Positions 1 to 10,751 of a stretch of DNA of 64,000 nucleotides are shown in pieces; within the stretch, counting starts at the first letter, position 1, and the number at the start of each line of letters is the position of its first letter. This DNA comes from Euphorbia lathyris. Taxonomy: Eukaryota > Streptophyta > Magnoliopsida > Malpighiales > Euphorbiaceae. The notes under the pieces are model-generated. The model saw nothing but the letters and a program-made list of their open reading frames with translations. It made no database searches and was not told where the DNA came from. The stretch is taken from the NCBI RefSeq assembly GCF_963576675.1, contig NC_088916.1:77207501-77271500 (forward strand), written 5' to 3'. Position numbers and translations under genes: made by a program.

Positions 1-212
1 ATCAATATTAGTTAATGAAAAATCAACATATATTATGAATCCTAATACAAATTCATTCTTCTCTCTGTAAGGCTTTCTATATTTTCTGTTTTTCGTTCTT
101 CTCTATGTAAGGCTTTCTTCATTTTATCCTAATACCGATTCATTCTTCTTCTTCGATCAACTATTTGTCAATCTTATCACAAATGTAAAGAGACAACATC
201 AAAAGAGGTGAT

Positions 213-860
213 ATGTCTACGTTGCCTAAAGGTTGCATAGCAAACATCTTGTCCTTTACAAATCTTAAAACCGTTTGTGTTCTATCAACAATTTTGTCCG
301 CGTTCAAGAACGCCGCCAAATCTGACACAGTTTGAGAGAAATTCTTGCCATCTGATCATCACTTTATTCTCTCCTGTTCCAATTCTCCGGTGTCGTCATT
401 GATGCCGAAGAAATGGCTCTTTCTCAATCTTTGTAACAACTCCTTAATTTATAGATACTTGATTGAAATTGAATTTGAATTTTGAAAATCAGAGTTTCTC
501 ACTGGCGAAATGGAGTGGAAAGAAATGCTTCATGCTTTCTGCAAGAGATCTTCAGATTGTTTGGGGAGATGATTCGCCACACTAAAAATGGACTTCCGAT
601 CCTAACTCCATGTTGGATTTCAATCTGATCCCCATTTTTATTTTATGTGATATCTAAAATAATGAGAATTCCTTCAAATTAACCAGATTTGAAGAGGTGG
701 CGGAGCTTATAAACGTATCCCAACTCAAAATCAACGAAAACATCGATACGAATCGACTATCAACATCGATAATATACACATCACTTATCGTGTTCAAGCT
801 CGACGAAAGGGCTTATAGATTCAATTCGCTAGTTGCATCGATGTTAGGATTCAAATGGCG
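213..860 (+). pseudogene. F-box/PP2-B-like pseudogene (PP2a-1)
   Basis: Exon 1 starts at the ATG at 213 with an F-box opening (LPKGCIANILSF), then the family motif with KNAAKSDTV and PSDHHFILS. Proteins of this family are SCF ubiquitin-ligase adaptors with a C-terminal PP2 lectin-like domain. A TGA at 333-335 replaces the conserved Trp codon (TGG in the copy at 51262). The exon 1 tail and first splice donor are deleted. Exon 2 (about 493-610) would encode the SFSLAKWSGKKC-type segment but has an in-frame TAA, and the second splice donor is lost (CCATG where the b copies have CCAGG). Exon 3 (about 687-852) encodes ELINVSQLKI and VFKLDERAY before homology ends. It is a non-functional gene copy. 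Confidence 0.85.
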
Positions 861-1499
861 AATTAGGAATTCGTATTAAAAGTGTTTAAAGTCATTGGAA
901 AGGTAGGCTTGCTGTTGAAGGAATAGAGATTAAGCCTCATTGACATTTTTTGTTTGCAACCAATTAAATTTAGGCTTATTAAATTTAAGTTATATGATGA
1001 TTTTAATTTCCAGTTTAGATCTAACGGGATAAAGCATCCAAAAAGCTTTAAAGTTTTTAGGGAAGTGTCAATTTAGTTTCAACGTACAAAATAACATCAT
1101 TTTTTTAGATTTAATGTTTGTGAAATTAAATCAATTTGTTTTTCCTATAACGGTTTGTTGTTTAATATGTTGTTGTAACATAACTTTTATAACTGTTTAC
1201 GATAGAAATGAGAGCACTACATAAACCATTAGTCTTTCAATTATTAGATTAACAACCATTAAGCTAATTCCAAACTAATAATAAATGTTTTCTATGCATG
1301 TTATATAGTTAATTAAGACTGAACATTAGAATGAGAGGGTGATTTGAGCCTAACTATGTTTCTTTTTCGAATTAAACTCTAGTGTGAAATTGAGATTGAC
1401 CAGATATAAGTTGCATAAAGAACTTAAACGTGTATTATAGGAACTTCTTAATAAGTCGTGTAACATTACTTCATTGTAGATCTGTATCAGAATTACTTC
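861..1499. other. Non-coding spacer with dispersed repeat
   Basis: No coding signal was seen. The segment around 1000-1130 resembles 29400-29520 and the whole spacer recurs at about 52130-52740. A degenerate primer-binding-like string (GTGATTTGAGCC, near 1340) may be the relic of the leader of the copia element whose gag follows, but no LTR is recognisable. Confidence 0.5.
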
Positions 1500-2460
1500 A
1501 GCTACCAAATCAATAGTGGTTGAACTATGCAAAGACCTCAAACTTAGACAACTATGATGTGTGGAGCGACAAAATTGAGTACCTACTTGAGGATAATGAT
1601 GTTCTCAGTACCTTAACAATGGTTATGGTCGAACCTGAGGAAGGAACTACTGCTCAACATCGAAGGGATAAGGATCTTTATGTGGCTTAGAAGAAGAAAA
1701 ACACTCAACCCAGACTCATCTTGCTTAGTGCGATGGATGATGATCTCAAAAGAGTATCGAGCTAAAAAGACATCAAAGGATCTATGGGATTCTTTGAAGG
1801 ACAAGTTTAGAAGTATGTCTCTAACTAAACTCCGGTCTCTTACTATAAAGTTTGATACCTACAAAAAGAAAGTCGATCACACTATCAGGAAACATTTGGG
1901 AGCAATGTCCAACATGATCAGTTCCCTCGATCCAGGAGGTCAGAAGTTGACTGATGAGCAGAAAGTTCAAGTTGTTATTCTCTCATTGCCAAATAGTTGG
2001 GAGCATATGAAGATGCACTTGACCCATTCCACATTGGTTACGACCTTTGAGGATGTCAGTCGACACCTAGAGCTGAAAGAGGACCGATTCAGAGTGAGTT
2101 CTGAGGCTAATTATGTGGGTTCTCATTCGAGTGGGAATGTCCCCAAAACTCAAGGAAAGAAGCGCAATCGTTTCTATGGCAAGGGCAAAGAGTAATCAAA
2201 GGAACCCAAAGAAAAATGGAAGAACAAAAGAACAAGCGCAAAGTTAACATCTCACGTGTGAAATGTTACAATTGCCAGCAAATAGGGCACTATGCGTCTG
2301 AATGCAAAGTCTCTAAGGTACATGTTTCTAAAACGCTTGTTAGTCAAGTTTATGTATCTTCTACTATTCTTTTGACTGAATTAAATCCTTTATGGATAAT
2401 TGATTCAGGTGCAACGAACCACGTGACGAAGGATCATAAAGCCTTCATAGGGTTACAATA
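1500..2460 (+). pseudogene. Truncated Ty1/copia gag-protease remnant, copy 1
   Basis: The region encodes a copia gag capsid segment of UBN2 type (CLVRWMMIS, KDLWDSLKDKF, then LSLPNSWEHMKMHLTH). A zinc knuckle CYNCQQIGHYASEC (CX2CX4HX4C) follows at about 2262-2303. It then enters the start of an aspartic protease with the DSGA motif (LWIIDSGATNHVTKDH), where coding stops at about 2460. The N-terminal part at 1510-1680 is frameshifted relative to the rest, and a stop at 2194 separates gag from the knuckle frame. Integrase, RT and RNase H are absent, so it is a dead fragment. The same truncation is shared with 52749-53700, so it predates the duplication. Confidence 0.85.
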
Positions 2461-3950
2461 ACTAAATACGACATATCGATAGAAATGGGGAAATCGGAAA
2501 TGACAGGTTCAACGTAAAAACATTCAGCTAACCAACTGCGTATTTGAAAAATGTATATGTAAAATGAAGAAAGAATACTTACATGAACTTGAATATGCTT
2601 AGATCTTAGATTGGATTGATGAATTTTATTGTAAGAATTTGAAAGAAATGAAAAAGAAAATGAGGTTCTTGGAGATTAGGTTATATACAACTAATGGTAT
2701 TTTTTTTATCGAGAATGAATGAAAGTGTCTAATTTGGTAAAATAGAAGTAAAGTGTATTAAATATATTAATGGAGCACATCAATTAGTCTAGATTTGTAA
2801 TTGGCCCTTTTCCTTTTTCCTGATCCACTGTAGCAATGTTAAGGTTTGATGATTTCCTTTTTGCGGTAATTTCCTTTTCAAATAACGAATAAAAAGTAAT
2901 AGTAATAATTTATTTCTAACCATAATTATAAGTAGTATATAATATTAATAAATTAAATCAATTATAGATAAAATTATTATCAATAGATTCTAATGTTTTA
3001 TGATCAATTATAAATTAGATCAATGATAGTTATTAAGGTAAATTCTAAACAAAATTTTGTGGTTATGTATATAAATATATATGTAAATTGCATATTTGTG
3101 GGTTGTTTTTGTCAAAACGTTGACGAAGTTTTTTTTTTCGATCATGCGATGATTGAGGTTTTTTGTTTTGTTAAAAATAAGAATCGTTTTTTGTTGACAC
3201 TATTAAAATGAGTATTGTAGACATCAAAATTGAAAATTTTCAAAAGTTTACATCATTTTAAGTAATTTTATTCTTTAATTTTTTAATTTTAAGATCATGT
3301 ATCTGTTGTTTGGTGGGAGAGAGAAAGTGAATTTTAGAAAGAAAGAACTATGTAAATTATGAGTTTTTAAAATAAAAAAATTAGTTTCATAGTAAATGTG
3401 GTATAAACAATTTTAGTTTTTGTAATTTTTTATTTTGATTTCGTTAACGGTCATTTTTATAGTGCAACTAAAAAATCATCGTTTTTAACAAAACAAAAAC
3501 CTCAATCTCATTTGGACAAAAAAAAGTCATAGGCATATAATTAAATAATAAAAAACATAGTCTTGTTTTTTCTTTCCTCTTTTTACCAAAAAAAAATAAA
3601 TAATAAAAAGCATAACCACTAAGAGTTTTTTTTTTTAATTTACCCTAAATATTATTAACGAAATAATGTTTTCAATCATAAATTATATTATTTTATTATT
3701 ATTATTATTATATATATATTATCGCTTATTAACAACAAATCAAATACATATCTCATATTTTACACGTATCGACAAAAATAAGTATATTTTATACATTTTT
3801 AAAATATTACATCTATTTTTTAAAATAACATAATAACATAAAATATTTTCTATTTAAACTATATGTAACGTGTGTAGAATTCAAAAATAATAACAACGAT
3901 TACATTAAACGGCTATTATTGTTAGATAAAATAACATAAAACCTTTTCTA
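2461..3950. other. AT-rich spacer
   Basis: Low-complexity AT-rich DNA with short poly-A/T and (TTA)/(TA) runs near 3690-3720. No gene signal was seen. The same sequence, with small indels, is at 53700-55140. Confidence 0.6.
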
Positions 3951-3954
3951 TTTA

Positions 3955-4225
3955 AACTAACTACCGGTTTATTTTCTGCGGTTTCTAACTTTAATATTTT
4001 CTATTTAAACTAGTTGTCGGTTTCTAACTTTTTCTATTTAAACTAGCTGCTGGTTTATTTTCTGTAGTTTCTAACTTTAATTTTTTTCAATCTAAACTAG
4101 TTGCCAGTTTATTTTTTGCGGTTTCTAACTTTAATTTTTCCTATGTAAACTAGCTGCCGGTTTATTTTCTGCTGTTTCTAACTTTAATTTTTTCAATCTA
4201 AACTAGCTACCGGTTTATTTTCTAA
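3955..4225. repeat. Minisatellite, unit about 55-60 bp, copy 1
   Basis: At least four imperfect tandem units are built around the core AACTAGCTGCCGGTTTATTT followed by a TTTCTAACTTTAAT spacer. A longer version of the array lies at 55150-55560. The CCGGTTT core also resembles the repeated CCGGTTT/AACTGG words at 63000-64000, which may belong to a CACTA-like element. Confidence 0.8.
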
Positions 4226-4379
4226 AATCATTATTTAAGGAAACTTTGAGTCCTTACTATATTATATGTACTCCAGTTTGAAGAAAGATAATAGAATAAG
4301 TTAGACTAGTAATAAGAGGGTAAAACTATAATTAAACATTATAGCTAGGGTCAGTTAGTATATTTTTTCTTCTTCCTCT

Positions 4380-5017
4380 CATTCTCTCTGGTTCCAATTC
4401 TCCGGTGTCGTCGTTGTTGTCGAAGAAACAACTTTCTCAGTCTCTGTAACAATTCAATCCTCGTTGACAATGGAAGAATGGTATCAATCTCGTACAACTC
4501 CTTAATTTACAGAGATACTTGATTGAAATTGAAATTGAATTTTGAAAATCAGAGTTTCTCACTGGCAAAATGGAGTGGAAAGAAGTGCTTCATGCTTTCT
4601 GCAAGAGATCTTCAGATTGTTTCGGGAGATTATTCGCCACACTGGAAATGGACTTCCGATCCTAACTCCAGGTTGGATTTCAATCTGATTGATCCCTATT
4701 TTTCTTTTTTGGGATATCTAAAATAATGGCAATTCCTTCAAATTAACTAGATTTGAAGAAGCGGTGGGGCTTATAAACGTATCCCGGCTCGAAATCAACG
4801 GCAAAATCGATACGAATCAACTATCGACATCGACAATGTACACAACATTTCTTGTGTTCAAGCTCGACGAAAGGGCTTATGGATTAAATTCGCCAGTTGC
4901 AGTGATGTTAGGGATTGGTGGAGAAGAATTAAGCAGAAACTGTCGGAATGTTTATTTGGACGGGAGAACATGATTCAGGCGGCAGCTAAAGCGGACTATG
5001 AATGGAGACATGGAGTC
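4380..5017 (+). pseudogene. F-box/PP2-B-like pseudogene (PP2b-1)
   Basis: Only the end of exon 1 remains (about 4380-4480; SGSNSP then LSKKQ), so the F-box is lost. The first intron (about 4483-4551) keeps its GT donor and AG acceptor. Exon 2 (about 4552-4670) encodes SFSLAKWSGKKCFMLSARDL and keeps the CCAG/GT donor lost in PP2a. Exon 3 (from about 4751) encodes LINVSRLEINGKID and VFKLDERAYG, then hits a TGA at 4971-4973. At 5018 the gene is cut by the LTR of copia C, inside the stretch encoding MNGDMES. The remainder of the PP2 domain does not reappear downstream. Confidence 0.85.
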
Positions 5018-5110
5018 TGTAGAATTAACAATTAGTTTTCAATTAACAGTTTTTAGTTAGTGTCTGTTTAGAATCAGTTAGTTTGTTAGTAGTGTACTTC
5101 CCATTCTACC
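5018..5110 (+). mobile_element. Copia C, left part of the 5' LTR
   Basis: The LTR starts TGTAGAATTAAC within a PP2b exon and runs to CATTCTACC, where solo LTR X is inserted (CTACC at 5106-5110 is X's target duplication). The rest of this LTR is at 8366-8471 on the minus strand, moved there by the 6300-9399 inversion. Together the LTR is about 195-200 bp, short even for copia. Confidence 0.8.
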
Positions 5111-6299
5111 TGTCAAACCCGATCCAAAATAAAATCGGATATGACAGTGAGACATTACCACAGACATGAACGAGTCGGAAGTAACATCTCACAATCAAAT
5201 GTTAAGAATTACAAATCATGTTTGAACTTAAAAACATTTTCTACATATACTCTTACATTTGTAAAAGGTTGAAAATCATTTATAGTTTCCAATTACGAAT
5301 TCTTTTCTCGTGCGTTTTACCAAAACGAGTTCGAAACATAGAAAATTACTCCAATTCTAACATGTTAACTTTTAATTTGCCTAGTCTCATAAATTAACAC
5401 CATAATTGGACATTCAAACCAAAATCCGGCATACCACAACTTCTTTATACTTCCAAAATTGGCAACTCGGGTGCCTAAACATTCACAAGCACAAAACAAA
5501 CCTATATCTACATTTACAAAATGGTATGCAATACCCTAGAAGACGACTTGGACAATCGTGGCTGTATCCAATCCTCGCCCTAGTATCGAACACTTCCCTC
5601 AGTACCTCGTACTTCTTCGCCTAAAAACATTAAAATATTTGAAAATATGAGACAAAAATCTCAGTAAGCAACTATCAACTATAGAAACTAGTTTTTACGT
5701 AAAATAGCTATATGTATACATTTGTGAAAACATTTAACCAAACCAAACCTTAAACTTATTAACTTGTAAACAACATCGAATTAAAACGGAAGTTTAATCA
5801 ATAATCTCAAATCAAACTTAATCAAAATGTAATGATTCTTATATAAACGTTTACTAAAAACCAAAGTTCGAATCAAATTCAACATCGTATCCATCACCGA
5901 GTATCCCCTCGTAAACCAATCCACAACACGCAAACATAATCGAGACGTCTCTGTAACCATGCCTAATCCCGTATTGGTCTTACCCAACACTTCGCTGCCA
6001 ATACCCGACTAGGTCTTTTGACTGTGTACACAGGCCATGTTCCTCACTGAACATGGTCTTCAAATATCAAACCACCCGTCCAGACTACTCCTGATGGATA
6101 CAAACTTTACCCAAAATCCAACCAAACTTCAATTGTATACATTTTCACATCAAATAGATCAAACTTTACTTCAATCATTAGTAAATCGAAATCTAACATT
6201 TACTGAACCAAAATAGCAATTGAACCTGTGAAGAAATCCAATTTAACACCAATTAACCAAAATATCATTAAAACCCTTAAAGAAATCCAATTGAACACT
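5111..6299 (-). mobile_element. Solo LTR X, 3' portion
   Basis: Read on the minus strand this is the right part of a long LTR ending GGATCGGGTTTGACA, a typical plant Ty3/gypsy LTR end. It is flanked by GGTAG (CTACC at 5106-5110). The 5' portion is at 8477-9399 in the opposite orientation and carries GGTAG immediately upstream of its TGTCACG start. Total length is about 2.1 kb with no internal domain, so it is a solo LTR with a perfect 5-bp TSD. Part of it (6061-6299) matches the second copy at 32100-32366. Small ORFs here are not coding. The chromovirus/Tekay-like assignment is inferred from LTR length and ends only. Confidence 0.85.
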
Positions 6300-6698
6300 A
6301 ACTTTGTTGGTTCCCTCATAGGTGACCTCCAGTTTCTTCCAGATTTCCTGTGCTGACTCACAAACTGAAATTTTGTTGTACTCTGCAGCATCTAATGCAC
6401 AGTGAAGCATGTTTATAGCTGAAGCATGATTTTGTAGCTTCTTGAGGTCATCTTCTGTCCACTTAGTCTCAGCTTTAACAACCGTTTGGCCGTCAACAGT
6501 TTCAACAGGAACAAATGGGCCTTGGACTATAGAAAGCCATGCACTCATATTTGTTGCCTGAATGAAGTTTTTCATTCTGTTCTTCCAAAAGGTGTAGTTA
6601 GACCCGAAGAACAGAGGAGGCCGAGTAATGGACAGTCCCTCAGGAAGAATCTGAGTTGTCTGATTTCCTAGGAGGAAACGAGTGCTGTTCTCAGCCAT
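6300..6698 (-). pseudogene. Sirevirus 'a' gag, N-terminal part (inverted)
   Basis: The ORF begins MAENSTRFLLGNQ at 6698 and encodes the Maximus/SIRE-type gag head: RPPLFFGSNYTFWKNRMKNF, AWLSIVQGP, KWTEDDL, ALDAAEYNKIS and WKKLEVTYEGTNKV. Directly after GTNKV it runs into LTR X sequence, so the last residues of the open frame are not gag. The continuation of gag, starting at YELFEMNDDEG, lies at 9400 on the plus strand. About 32 bp present between these points in the b copy are missing. Confidence 0.9.
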
Positions 6699-6748
6699 TG
6701 TGGGGATCAGCTCAAGATAGTTATATCTTGCTCAGTGAGCTTTTAAAA

Positions 6749-6760
6749 GCTCTGATACCA
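6749..6760 (-). promoter_or_regulatory. Primer-binding site of Sirevirus 'a'
   Basis: The minus strand reads TGGTATCAGAGC, the copia PBS complementary to initiator tRNA-Met, two bases after the LTR end ACCAACA. Confidence 0.9.
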
Positions 6761-6762
6761 CT

Positions 6763-8092
6763 TGTTGGTCCCATGTAATGTGACAAGATTAGTTCCAAGG
6801 GGGGGGATAGGAAATATTCAAAAAATTTGTCCGTTAAGGCCGACTTCTTTTCTTTAAGAAAAGGTTTACACAGCAGTGCTGAGTAGTTTAAGACACAAGC
6901 TTAGTCAACTAGTGACTAAGTCTGTTTCTTTTCTTGAGTCAGGAGATAGCACTTGAGTCTATTCCTGAACTCAGCTTCTCAGTGCACTTAACTCAGCGTG
7001 AGTTCATTACTTAGTCAGTTTTATAGCAAGCAATATATAAAGGAGTTAAGGGTTTAGAAATATGTTAGTCAGCAGACATATCCTGGTTCGGCCTCTCCGC
7101 CTACATCCAGTCCGCGAAACTCGTTCCGAGCTTTTTGAATCCTCTACTGAGATCTTTAAAGGTAGAGCACAAAACCTTTTACAACAGAAGCTAAGTATAC
7201 AAGAGTACCTTCCTCTATTCATCTACTCACTCCTATTACTACCGCTGAGTACTATAACCGAGTACTAAGCTTCTCCTTTCTATACTTCTAGAAATGATAA
7301 GTGTTTGTCCTAAACAACAATTGCTAAGACACTTTAGATGAATAAGATCACTTTAGACTTTTACACAAGATTGGAATTGGTGTAAGATTTGCTTTGCTTT
7401 TCTCACAGAACTTCAAGTATCAATTTGGCCAGCGTTTCGACTTGATTGAAGATCTGCATAGAGTGAAGCATTTGAGAGGCCTATTTATAGTGACACTTGA
7501 TGCACCGGTGATTTCGAATTTTGAAATAACCGCTGGAGACAGACGGCTTCCTGTCGCTTTCACTCAGTACGTGCTCAGTGTCCTCGGCCAATCAAATTCT
7601 TATATCTTCTGTCTTCGCCAGTACTCAGCAGATTTTCGTCAGATGGAACAGAATGTTTCCACATTTATAGTAAAGTCTTCTAGACAGCTTTCTGCATCTT
7701 CTGAGCTTTACCCAAAGTAGAAATACTTTGTCTTCAAGTTTGTTCTGTTCTGCCGCTGACCTGACTACCTTATTGCTCAACTCAGCAGCTTCGTCTTGAA
7801 GCCATTTAGATGAAGGCTTCTCGATCCTTCTTCATGCTGGGCTGGCGTTTTACTTAGAACGACTGCATTTTGTCTTCCTGGGCCGTGAGGTCTTTATCTG
7901 TTGACTTGGGCTTGACTTCCTCTTGTGGGCCTTTAGGCTTTTTATCTTAATGTCTTATCAAATAACTCAACATTGAACAAACACATTAGTGTGAATAAAT
8001 CAAAGCATTTAAATTTAATGTGTTAGAATATTTTTTATCATTCACATAAATAATTTTGTCAAATCAAAATCGTGTGGAAAGGTGTTTCAACA
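6763..8092 (-). mobile_element. Sirevirus 'a' 5' LTR (LTR-1, inverted)
   Basis: The LTR is about 1,330 bp from TGTTGAAACACC (8092) to ACCAACA (6763), followed by a PBS and gag. The target duplication CTTAG at 8093-8097 is the reverse complement of CTAAG at 28107-28111 after LTR-4. Diagnostic variants (ACATGGGACCAACA end, GATCTTATTCATC, GTTATTTGATAAG) are shared with LTR-4 but not with LTR-2 or LTR-3. LTR-1 and LTR-4 are therefore the original pair of one element. A TATA-like TATAAATAG lies near 7485 on the minus strand. Confidence 0.9.
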
Positions 8093-8280
8093 CTTAGTTC
8101 ATCATTCTGGCGAGTGCTTGATTCTGGATGATTAAGAGGACGCCGATAATTCATGCTCTGAGGATCTTGAGGTTGGTAACGATCTTCAAATTCATGTTGA
8201 AAATCAAAGATATCTTCTTCATCATTGAGGTAATCATTAGTATTCCTTAAGCTTCTTCGATTATGATCCTTCTTCGCCAT
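8093..8280 (-). pseudogene. Copia C gag, N-terminal fragment
   Basis: The reading frame starts MAKKDHNRRSLRN at 8280, 74 bp after C's PBS, and encodes an acidic, polar gag N-terminus (EEDIFDFQHEFEDRY). At 8097/8092 it is cut by the Sirevirus LTR with target duplication CTAAG. The next codons of the same frame continue at 28107-28111 on the plus strand (LRIEAENGKN), about 20 kb away. Confidence 0.85.
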
Positions 8281-8353
8281 TGTTGAATGCTCTCTTCGGT
8301 TTGAACTTTTGCGGAAAAGCTTTGAGACTAAAGCCTTGAATCAGTTACACAAT

Positions 8354-8365
8354 GCTCTGATACCA
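8354..8365 (-). promoter_or_regulatory. Primer-binding site of copia C
   Basis: TGGTATCAGAGC on the minus strand lies immediately downstream of the LTR end GTTTTACA. It is a copia PBS of the initiator tRNA-Met type. Confidence 0.85.
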
Positions 8366-8471
8366 TGTAAAACTGAAGAGAGATTATGGAGAAGAAGATG
8401 AATTCATTACAATCAATTGAATTAGGTTACAGTTGCAAGCTGTTCATTTATAACAGCTGAAACAGAAAAAG
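8366..8471 (-). mobile_element. Copia C, right part of the 5' LTR (inverted)
   Basis: The minus strand reads from CTTTTTCTGTTTC to CTTCAGTTTTACA and then the PBS. A TATA-like TTATAAATG lies near 8450. Its left part is at 5018-5110; the two halves were separated by LTR X and then reoriented by the inversion. Confidence 0.8.
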
Positions 8472-8476
8472 GGTAG

Positions 8477-9399
8477 TGTCACGTCCTTGTCCTTAATTTT
8501 TATTTATTATACCCCGAAACCTAAGTTATATTATATTTGTTTTAGGATTAGTCGATTAGTTGGGTGTTACGGGTATAGTTTTGAGGGTAATTGCACATTT
8601 TTATAATAATTATAAGTTTAGGGTAAGTTTTAAAAGAAATTAGATGTTTGGAGGATCAAAAGGAACAATTAACCACTTAATTCAAGACCTATATATAGCC
8701 TTATTTCAGAAATTAAAATCATTTTGATCAAACCAATCCTTCATCATTGTTCTTCCTCCATCCTTCTCCTCCATTCTCTCTCCACCTTCAACCACCACCA
8801 AAAACAGGGCAGCTCCACCGTTTTGGGTGTTGCCGGAGATCTAACCGTCCAAATCACCTCAAATTGTAACTGGAGACTCTAGACACATAGAAGCAACTTC
8901 TGACCGGAGCGATTTGGATTTGGAGAAGTGTACAAAGAATAAGGGCTAGGCAGATTTGGGACAGATTTAGGGTTTTTGGTGGTGTTGTTCTCAAATTTAG
9001 GCTAAGGTAAGTAACTATCAACTAGTTTTTGGTTTGCATGTATAAATATATGTATATTGAGCTATAAATTTTCTTGAATTTGTCTCCTAAGGGTTTTCCT
9101 AGAAATGATTTGAGTATTGGTTGTTGATTTGAGTTTGTGTACAAGTTTGAAGAAAATGAGTTCACAATGGTAATTTTTGGACTATTTTGATTCATACCTT
9201 GATGTTGAATTGGTTTTCTTAAGAGTTTGATTATGATTTAGTTTAATTGATGTTGAAATTGGTTTCCCTAAGGGTTTAAGTGTTATTTGGGTTCAATTTA
9301 TGTTGATTTGAATTTCAATAAGAGTTTGAATGTTATTTTGGTTCAATTAGTGTTCAATTGGATTTCTTTAAGGGTTTTAATGTTATTTTGGTTCAATTA
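8477..9399 (+). mobile_element. Solo LTR X, 5' portion
   Basis: It starts TGTCACGTCC after target duplication GGTAG (8472-8476) and is collinear with 31298-32200. It has a TATA-like TATATATAGCC near 8690 and a set of roughly 55-60-bp tandem units rich in GTTCAATT at about 9190-9399. It breaks off within one of these units at 9399, next to Sirevirus gag. The following bases of X are found at 6299 on the minus strand. Confidence 0.85.
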
Positions 9400-10710
9400 T
9401 ACGAGCTGTTTGAAATGAATGATGATGAAGGAATCTTTGAAATGAACTCAAGATTCACAAACATAATCAACGAGCTCAAAAGACTTGGCAAGATCTTTAC
9501 TGAGGAAGAGCAAGTCAAAAAGATACTGAGGAGTCTTCCCAAAAGCTGGCAAGCCAAGAAAACTGCTGTTGATGAAGCTCAAGACTTGACCACCTACAAA
9601 TATGATGAACTCATTGGATCTCTGCTGACCCATGAGATCTCAATGAAGAACTTTGAGGTGAAGGAGAAGTCTGAGGACAAGAAGCAAAAGTCTCTTGTCA
9701 TGAAAGCTGACTCCACTGATGGGAGCTCAACAGACGATGAAGAAATGGCCATGTTCACTAGAAAAATGAAAAGGCTGTTTAGAAAGAATGATAAATATTC
9801 CAAGAAGCCTTACAAGAAGTTTGACAAGTACAAAGCTGAGTCCAACGACAGCAAGTACAAGAATGACAGCTCAAAGCCCATCACATGCTTTGAATGTCAT
9901 CAAACTGGTCATATCAAATCAAGCTGTCCTACCTTGAGGAAGGAAAAGAAGAACAACAAGAAGGCAATGGTGGCAACCTGGAGTGACAGTGATGAGTCAT
10001 CATCATCAGAAGCTGATGCCACTGAGTCAGCAAAGATTTGCTTCATGGCTGATGAGCTTGCTGAGCCTTGTGTTTCTAAGCATGCTGACCCTTCCATTGC
10101 ATCTGACGATGAGGCACACTCAACTGAGGTAATATCACTACCCCTGCTCAGAAATGAAATGATAAATGCCCTGAGTGACCTCTACACACTTATCAAAAAG
10201 TGTAACAAGAAGGTTAGAGCACTCGGCATGCGATGTGACGAGATTGAAGAGGTCAAACTCAGTGACCTTCGATATCTTCTCTAAGACAACTCAACTTTGC
10301 ATAGCAACATAGAAACTATGCACAAGTTTGTCTCTGAGGTCCAATCAGATACTAAGAAACTGAGAAAAGACATCACATCTATTCAAAATCAATTCAAGGT
10401 TCCGAATAAAAGAAATATTCCTCTGAACACTCAATACTGAAGTATTAGTCAGCAGAGATGGAATCCTCAGCGGAATGTCCAGTGTGACTTCTGTGGGAAG
10501 AAAGGACACTCCATAAAGGTGTGCTGGCATGCTCAGCATTGGGGTGCTGACCAGCCAGTGAGATATCCCCAACGAAAGGTCAGCTGTGACTTCTGTGGGA
10601 AAAATGGGCACACTATCCAAGTGTGTTGTCATAAGATTAAACATGATGTTTCACCTGCTGAGCCTAACAAACAAGGACCCAAAAAGACTTGGGTACCTAA
10701 AGATAACTAG
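9400..10710 (+). pseudogene. Sirevirus 'a' gag, C-terminal part
   Basis: The frame resumes at YELFEMNDDEG and continues through KILRSLPKSWQAK and a Lys/Ser-rich linker to a first zinc knuckle CFECHQTGHIKSSC (about 9886). A serine/acidic stretch and a helical segment follow. Two more knuckles are CDFCGKKGHSIKVC (about 10482) and CDFCGKNGHTIQVC (about 10585), all CX2CX4HX4C. Gag ends at TAG 10708-10710. Premature stops are TAA at 10282-10284 and TGA near 10438; both are CAA/CGA in the b copy. The first 13 residues of the open frame starting at 9358 are LTR X, not gag. Confidence 0.9.
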
Positions 10711-10751
10711 CTATATTGCAGGTAAGCCTGAGGTGTGCTGAGAAGTAAAAA

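Larger units (their letters stand above)
1..5017 (+). repeat. Segmental duplication, copy 1
   Basis: This block holds, in order, a PP2-B pseudogene, a truncated copia gag, an AT-rich spacer, a minisatellite and a second PP2-B pseudogene. The order and most of the sequence recur at about 51050-57945. Base 1 matches about base 51050, so the left boundary lies outside the window. Between about 4225 and 4380 the two copies differ, which implies indels after duplication. The right limit here is the copia C LTR that interrupts PP2b-1 at 5018. Confidence 0.85.

Noticed and set aside
7062..7720. Short plus-strand frames inside LTR-1 (and mirror frames in the other LTRs, for example 14578-14784, 24726-24932 and 27218-27807)
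   Set aside because: They lie in the LTR promoter/U5 region of the Sirevirus, recur only because the LTR recurs, and have no domain or codon pattern.
9358..9399. Methionine-led start of the long gag frame at 9358
   Set aside because: The first residues are LTR X sequence; true gag homology begins at 9400.
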